This document shows positions 60,347-64,000 of a stretch of DNA of 64,000 nt, piece by piece. Under the pieces are notes generated by a model, which did no database searches, had not been told where the DNA came from, and saw nothing but the letters and a program-made list of their open reading frames with translations. Numbering within the stretch: position 1 is the stretch's first letter; the number at the start of each line of letters is the position of its first letter. A program made the position numbers and the translations under genes. The stretch is taken from the NCBI GenBank assembly GCA_017517705.1, contig JAFWYM010000012.1, positions 1-64,000 on the forward strand, in the 5' to 3' direction. The stretch is from Alistipes sp. Lineage in GTDB: Bacteria; Bacteroidota; Bacteroidia; Bacteroidales; Rikenellaceae.

Positions 60347-61327
60347 AAGCGTATAGAATAGGTGCTCTATCTCGCGGAGCAGGTTGCGCTGCGGATCCTC
60401 GGGGGCGTAGAGCGCAAACATGATGGTGAGTATTCGCTTCTCGGCATCATCGACAGACGAGAAGCTGACGAAGGGGCCACCCATAAAGTCGTTGTTCACC
60501 TCCCACCATCCACGTAGCTCGACCCACTCACGGCCGGCACGCTCCACGGTAGTGGTATAGACGGGGGCATCCTCGTTAACACCGAGGTATGAGCCCACAG
60601 CACCCTTGCTCGTTATCGACGAGAGCTTATTATCCAGCGACATCATCAGCCACTTGGCAGTGAGATCCTCCGCGTCGGTATACTCCGACTCGAAGACGAA
60701 GATATACTGTGCCTTATTCGGGTAGTCGCGCAGATACCACGTGAGGCTCTTATCGGCCGTCGTAGCCTTGAAGAAGCCCTGAGGTATGAGCATATCGAAG
60801 CCCGTCGTAGCCTTGAAGTCCGCCATAAGCATCTCCGCGGGGCGCGCAGCATAGTAGCTATTGCTCTTCTTACGCTCGCCATCCTCCATAACCTCGCGAA
60901 TAGCATCTGCCGACACCGCGAGGAACTCCGTTGCTGAGGCCGCCGTAGGTGCTGTGACGACGACGACACTCTGCGGGCGGGCATATACGTTGCGCTTGAC
61001 CTCGAACGAGGGCCCCGTAACGGCGCCATTGATGTTGATAACGAAGAGGTTACCATACAGCTTATCGATATTCGAGGCTCTATCGGGTGCCACCTGCTTG
61101 ACGATGTTGAACAACCCCTGCGGACGTGTGAGGCCCGGTGTTGGTGCCTCCAAGAGGTCGCATACGGCATACGACAAGTCGCCACGCCACGCCTCATCGG
61201 CACAGATAACAACGACATCGTAGCTCTCGCCGGCGGTATTATCGGCGGGCATATCGCTCTTGACGGTGCAGCCCACAGCGATAAGCGCCACAGCCGCAGC
61301 AATAAATGTGTAGATTATACGTTTCAT
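60341..61327 (-). CDS. DUF4837 family lipoprotein
   Basis: 328 residues. Lipobox: MKRIIYTFIAAAVALIAVGC, mature N-terminus Cys20. The body shows the Bacteroidota DUF4837 pattern (YDVVVICADEAWRGDLSYAV, RNVYARPQSVVVVTAPT, FKATTADKSLTWYLRDYPN). Function unknown. Its last codons come from repeat R5. Confidence 0.85.
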   Translation of the reverse strand: MKRIIYTFIAAAVALIAVGCTVKSDMPADNTAGESYDVVVICADEAWRGDLSYAVCDLLEAPTPGLTRPQGLFNIVKQVAPDRASNIDKLYGNLFVININGAVTGPSFEVKRNVYARPQSVVVVTAPTAASATEFLAVSADAIREVMEDGERKKSNSYYAARPAEMLMADFKATTGFDMLIPQGFFKATTADKSLTWYLRDYPNKAQYIFVFESEYTDAEDLTAKWLMMSLDNKLSSITSKGAVGSYLGVNEDAPVYTTTVERAGREWVELRGWWEVNNDFMGGPFVSFSSVDDAEKRILTIMFALYAPEDPQRNLLREIEHLFYTLK

Positions 61328-61389
61328 AGTCGCAAATGGTTAAGTATCACACTATGCCCCATGCGCACAAACATCGGGCTATATACCTA

Positions 61390-61397
61390 CAAAGGTA
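61390..61397 (-). promoter_or_regulatory. -7 box TACCTTTG of the DUF4837 gene
   Basis: Reverse complement of CAAAGGTA, 62 bp upstream of the start codon, in the divergent region. Confidence 0.5.
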
Positions 61398-61427
61398 GTG
61401 ATATTTTTCTTTTTACGAAAAAAAAGT

Positions 61428-61435
61428 TACTTTTG
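61428..61435 (+). promoter_or_regulatory. -7 box TACTTTTG of the polysaccharide deacetylase operon
   Basis: Matches TAnnTTTG 27 bp before the ATG at 61463. Its position rules out the longer reading-frame start at 61361. Confidence 0.6.
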
Positions 61436-61462
61436 CACCTTGTAACAAAACGTAGCACGCGA

Positions 61463-62071
61463 ATGAGAATAAACCCAGGCACGTTTCTACGCTGGATGTT
61501 TCCCGGCGTGATATGGTCTATCGACGATCCCGAGGGGATATACCTCACCTTCGACGATGGGCCCACCCCCGGCGTGACGGAGTGGATACTGCAGACGCTC
61601 GACCGCTACAATGCCAAGGCTACGTTCTTTGTCCTTGGCAAGAACGTGGAGCTCTACCCCGACCTCTACCAGATGATCATCGACCGCGGACATAAGGTAG
61701 GCAACCACACATACTCGCACCAGAAGGGGTGGCGTATGTCGTTGGAGCGCTATATCGAGGATGTAGACCTCGCGGGCGACATGATACACACGGAACTCTT
61801 CCGCCCACCCTACGCTCAGATAACACGCTCACAGCTACGCCAGGCGGCACAGCGCTACCGCGTGGTGATGTGGAATGTGCTCTCGCGCGACTACAATCGC
61901 AAAATATCACCCAAAAAGTGCCTGCGAGGCACCATCAAGGGTCTGCGCGGTGGCGACATCATCTCACTGCACGACAGCGCCAAGTCGTTCCGCAACACGA
62001 GTTACGTGCTCCCGGCACTGCTACGCACCGCACGCGAGAGGGGTTTAACATGTAAGATATTGGAGTTGTAG
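61463..62071 (+). CDS. polysaccharide deacetylase family protein (CE4)
   Basis: 202 residues from MRINPGTFLRWMFPG. NodB motifs: YLTFDDGPTPGVTEW (catalytic and metal Asp), GNHTYSHQKGW (HxxxH metal ligands), LFRPPYAQITRSQ (RxPY) and ISLHDSA (catalytic His). It likely removes N- or O-acetyl groups from an envelope polysaccharide. No signal peptide is evident, although the N-terminus is hydrophobic. Co-transcribed with the UbiX-like gene 1 bp downstream. Confidence 0.9.
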   Translation: MRINPGTFLRWMFPGVIWSIDDPEGIYLTFDDGPTPGVTEWILQTLDRYNAKATFFVLGKNVELYPDLYQMIIDRGHKVGNHTYSHQKGWRMSLERYIEDVDLAGDMIHTELFRPPYAQITRSQLRQAAQRYRVVMWNVLSRDYNRKISPKKCLRGTIKGLRGGDIISLHDSAKSFRNTSYVLPALLRTARERGLTCKILEL

Positions 62072-62072
62072 T

Positions 62073-62621
62073 ATGCGAGTCCTCGTTGCCATCACGGGTG
62101 CCAGTGGCGCCATCTATGCCCGCCAGACATTGCAGCTGCTCCTTGCCAACGATGGCGTGGAGCGCATAGGCCTTATCCTTAGCGACCATGCCGAGGATGT
62201 CATCACGGCCGAGGGCGAGCACCTCCCCGACGATGTACGCATCACACGCTTCGCCAACGACGATATGTGGTCGTCGGCAGCAAGTGGCTCGGCACGCTGG
62301 GATGCTATGATTGTTGTGCCCGCATCTATGGGCACCGTGGGGCGTATTGCTGCCGGCATATCGCGCACGCTCTTGGAGCGTGCTGCCGATGTTATGCTCA
62401 AGGAGCGCCGTCGCCTGGTTATGGTCGTGCGCGAGACACCCTACTCGCTCATACACCTACGTAATATGACCACGCTCACCGAGGCGGGAGCTGTCATCCT
62501 CCCCGCCTCGCCATCGTTCTACTTCCGTCCCGCAGATATCGAGACGCTATGCCTCAGTATAACGACACGTGCCATAGAGATGCTCGGCCTCAATGTAGAA
62601 CATCCGCACTGGGGCGAGTAG
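62073..62621 (+). CDS. ubiX: UbiX/Pad1 family flavin prenyltransferase
   Basis: 182 residues. Flavoprotein fold: RVLVAITGASGAIYARQTLQ at the N-terminus (FMN-binding), VVPASMGTVGRIAAGIS, ERRRLVMVVRETPYSLIHLRNM and PASPSFYFRP. It makes prenylated FMN for UbiD-type decarboxylases. No ubiD partner is in the window. Confidence 0.93.
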   Translation: MRVLVAITGASGAIYARQTLQLLLANDGVERIGLILSDHAEDVITAEGEHLPDDVRITRFANDDMWSSAASGSARWDAMIVVPASMGTVGRIAAGISRTLLERAADVMLKERRRLVMVVRETPYSLIHLRNMTTLTEAGAVILPASPSFYFRPADIETLCLSITTRAIEMLGLNVEHPHWGE

Positions 62622-62656
62622 TCACTCCGCACACCCCCATCGCAATAGCGCAGTCA

Positions 62657-62789
62657 TGGGGATACTGGGTAGAGTGGGTAGATTGGGTAGAGTGGGTAAA
62701 GCGCTAACAGATAGCTACCCATACTACCCATACTACCCATACTACCCATACTCCCTAAACTCCCTAAACTCCCTATACTACCCACACTC
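62657..62789. repeat. 9-bp-unit inverted array, copy R6 (GGGTAGAGT type)
   Basis: Left units gggtagagt/gggtagatt; hinge aaagcgctaacag; right units acccatact (four or more), ccctaaact, ccctatact. Same 9-bp architecture as R1-R5 but with a different unit sequence. An open minus-strand frame through it encodes low-complexity GSMGSMGS and LYPIYPLYP and is not a gene. Confidence 0.8.
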
Positions 62790-62830
62790 AAATTCTTCAC
62801 TGCGTTCAGAATGACATTTTGGAAGCAAAG
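62790..62830. repeat. dispersed repeat attcttcactgcgttcagaa type
   Basis: The segment aaattcttcactgcgttcag and following bases are a widely occurring intergenic sequence in Bacteroidota and other bacteria, whose minus strand reads NVILNAVKNL. From memory, not searched. Confidence 0.4.
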
Positions 62831-62837
62831 CTCCCAC

Positions 62838-62870
62838 AAAAAAACTCCCCGCAACTTAGGTTGCGGGGAG
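62838..62870 (-). terminator. terminator of the kinase gene
   Basis: Minus-strand hairpin CTCCCCGCAAC / GTTGCGGGGAG (plus 62845-62855 and 62860-62870) followed by seven T. It begins about 40 bp after the stop at 62911. Confidence 0.9.
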
Positions 62871-62910
62871 AAGCATTAAAGCGGTAGCCACTTACCACCA
62901 AAGCCTAATT

Positions 62911-64000
62911 CTAAAAAGCGGACACGGCGCGCACAGAGTTGTCGTAGCTCTTACGGTAGTAGTAGGTGTAGCCATTGCCCATATTGACATACCACGCGCA
63001 GAACTCCGGCTTATAATCAACATACTCTGTTGATGACCAATACCAACTATCGTTTAAAGTAGCACCATACTTCTGCAAAGTGGCATTAAGCACACTCTTA
63101 TTGTTGTATATTTTATTAAGTTCATCGACTGCAGGCAGATACCAGCTGCTACCCTTCGCCCTACACCACTTGAATGCGGGGAAATAGTCGCTATCCGAGC
63201 GAGCCATTATCTTATCCGTATTAGTCTTACCATCGCTCTTAGTATCGGCATAAGTGCGTGTACCATTTCCATAACTATTTGTTGCATCCCACGTCACTCG
63301 CGAATCCCAAACACCGTTAGTCTCATCAAGGCTAACTATCTTACCGTGGCGACCGCCATCCCACACCTCAAAGACAACGCCTTGCTTACCATTCTCGCTG
63401 TAGTAGTCGCCAATATTGTAGGTCTCCGCTTTCGTAGCAACAGGCTCTGGCTCGAGCTCAGAAATTACAGCAACCTCCGCCAACTCGGTAGTTACAACAA
63501 CATCATCCTCTTTATCCTCGCCAACCGAAAGCGCGATGCCACATACAACACCTACAACTGCCAAGAGCAACAGCAGCCATAGCCACCACCCCTTGCGCTT
63601 GGGTTGTGGCTCGGGCTGATCATCCGCAGGCTTTGAAGGCGTGGCTCGAAGTTCAGACTCGGGTTGCAACTCGATGGATGTATCCTCGCTTGCGCCATGG
63701 AGCAGCGACAAAAACTCCTCCACACTGGCGGGACGATCCTTACGGCGCAGCTGCATAGCACGCTCGATAGCTGTGCGCGTGGACTCGGAGAGGTGCGAGG
63801 GAAGCACGCCAAGGCCATCCTCACCCACAATGGCAGCCGTGGGTGGCGTCTTGCCAACGGTAAGGAAGTAGAGCGTGGCACCCATAGAGTATATATCCGT
63901 ACCGGGCGAGAAGGTGCTGACACCACCCGTCTGGTACTGCTCCATAGGGGCGTAGCCGTGGCTGATACCCACGGGCGTAGAGCTCGTCTGCGCACCTCCT
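62911..64000 (-). CDS. Ser/Thr protein kinase (3' part) with TM and DUF1566/C-type-lectin-like C-terminal domain
   Basis: The 5' end lies beyond the window; the frame is open to 64000 (GGAQTSSTPVGISHGYAP at the edge), so the in-frame GTG at 63970-63972 is not the start. Visible parts: kinase activation-segment end and subdomains VIII-XI (GYAPMEQYQTGG, TDIYSMGATLYFL, RKDRPASVEEFLSLL), a basic stretch, one TM (WWLWLLLLLAVVGVVCGIAL), then an extracytoplasmic domain. That domain has GDYYSENGKQGVVFEVWDGG, SSWYLPAVDELNKIYNNK and a C-terminus YWSSTEY...AWYVNMGNGY...SVRAVSAF. The ending resembles DUF1566/FISUMP proteins, including retroelement-diversified ones. Confidence 0.85.
   Translation of the reverse strand, partial: GGAQTSSTPVGISHGYAPMEQYQTGGVSTFSPGTDIYSMGATLYFLTVGKTPPTAAIVGEDGLGVLPSHLSESTRTAIERAMQLRRKDRPASVEEFLSLLHGASEDTSIELQPESELRATPSKPADDQPEPQPKRKGWWLWLLLLLAVVGVVCGIALSVGEDKEDDVVVTTELAEVAVISELEPEPVATKAETYNIGDYYSENGKQGVVFEVWDGGRHGKIVSLDETNGVWDSRVTWDATNSYGNGTRTYADTKSDGKTNTDKIMARSDSDYFPAFKWCRAKGSSWYLPAVDELNKIYNNKSVLNATLQKYGATLNDSWYWSSTEYVDYKPEFCAWYVNMGNGYTYYYRKSYDNSVRAVSAF

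Noticed and set aside
61361-61462. Longer start for the polysaccharide deacetylase
   Set aside because: A -7 promoter box lies at 61428-61435, inside the would-be extension, which is also low-complexity.
62654-62854. 66-residue frame with GSMGSMGS and LYPIYPLYP repeats
   Set aside because: It is the translation of 9-bp array R6 and the adjacent dispersed repeat (NVILNAVKNL); not a gene.
62622-62910. Diversity-generating retroelement template repeat or reverse transcriptase near the kinase
   Set aside because: Looked for a near-copy of the kinase 3' end and for an RT gene on both strands; none is present in the window.

Overview
The window looks like chromosomal DNA of a Bacteroidales bacterium, most likely Alistipes or another Rikenellaceae member. 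Evidence: Bacteroidota-type promoters (TTTG, about 19 bp, TAnnTTTG) upstream of many genes, a fused SecDF, family markers DUF4831, DUF4837 and TIGR02757, Rex, and a PiT phosphate transporter fused to a PhoU-like domain. The genus is an inference. No phage, plasmid, IS transposase or CRISPR array is visible.

Layout. 1-6431: an ABC export system (ATPase 3' end and two paralogous 800-residue permeases) and two small secreted proteins behind a promoter with a G9 spacer. 6754-10049: the dTDP-L-rhamnose operon rfbACDB. 10076-16619 (minus): RibF-like FMN adenylyltransferase, Rex, a LysM/periplasmic-binding protein, a DnaQ-like exonuclease, dnaN and a nucleoside phosphorylase. 16716-19511: a GlmM-type phosphohexomutase and an M20 dipeptidase. 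19658-24660: a phosphate-transport locus, PiT divergent from a PhoB/PhoR-like pair, with a Pho-box-like array between them. 25076-31295: sugar nucleotidyltransferase, degenerate LytM protein, dxr, rseP, radA and a thioredoxin. 31457-40013 (minus): AlkD-like and DUF4831 genes, then trmN6, TIGR02757, a LolD-like ATPase, folP, coaE, a short YbbR-like gene and secDF. 40198-44052 (minus): GH29 fucosidase, tRNA-Gly(CCC) with a tandem repeat array, and lepA. 44293-46350: htpG. 46531-59057 (minus): an SPFH/ribbon-helix-helix/membrane-protein operon, an AspT-type transporter, efp, a beta-barrel protein, an S9 peptidase, a conserved unknown, a glucosaminidase, LemA, a TPM protein and adk. 59174-64000: thiL, a DUF4837 lipoprotein, a polysaccharide deacetylase, a UbiX-like protein and the 3' part of a Ser/Thr kinase with a C-type-lectin-like C-terminus.

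Most genes are housekeeping. The unusual content is mainly between them. (1) A MITE/REP-like family of about 130 bp, with a covarying central hairpin, ends exactly at the stop codons of minus-strand genes; a 44-bp perfect palindrome after dnaN looks like a collapsed copy. (2) Inverted arrays of 9-bp units flank a gcgctatc hinge. (3) A 120-bp tandem repeat downstream of tRNA-Gly re-copies the last 26 nt of the tRNA, resembling the E. coli tyrT/rtT arrangement. (4) A cloverleaf-like inverted repeat of about 117 bp lies at 48519-48635. (5) Two promoters have the -33 box in the loop of the upstream gene's terminator. (6) A kinase-linked domain ends like the variable proteins of diversity-generating retroelements. 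All calls come from reading the sequence; no database search was run.
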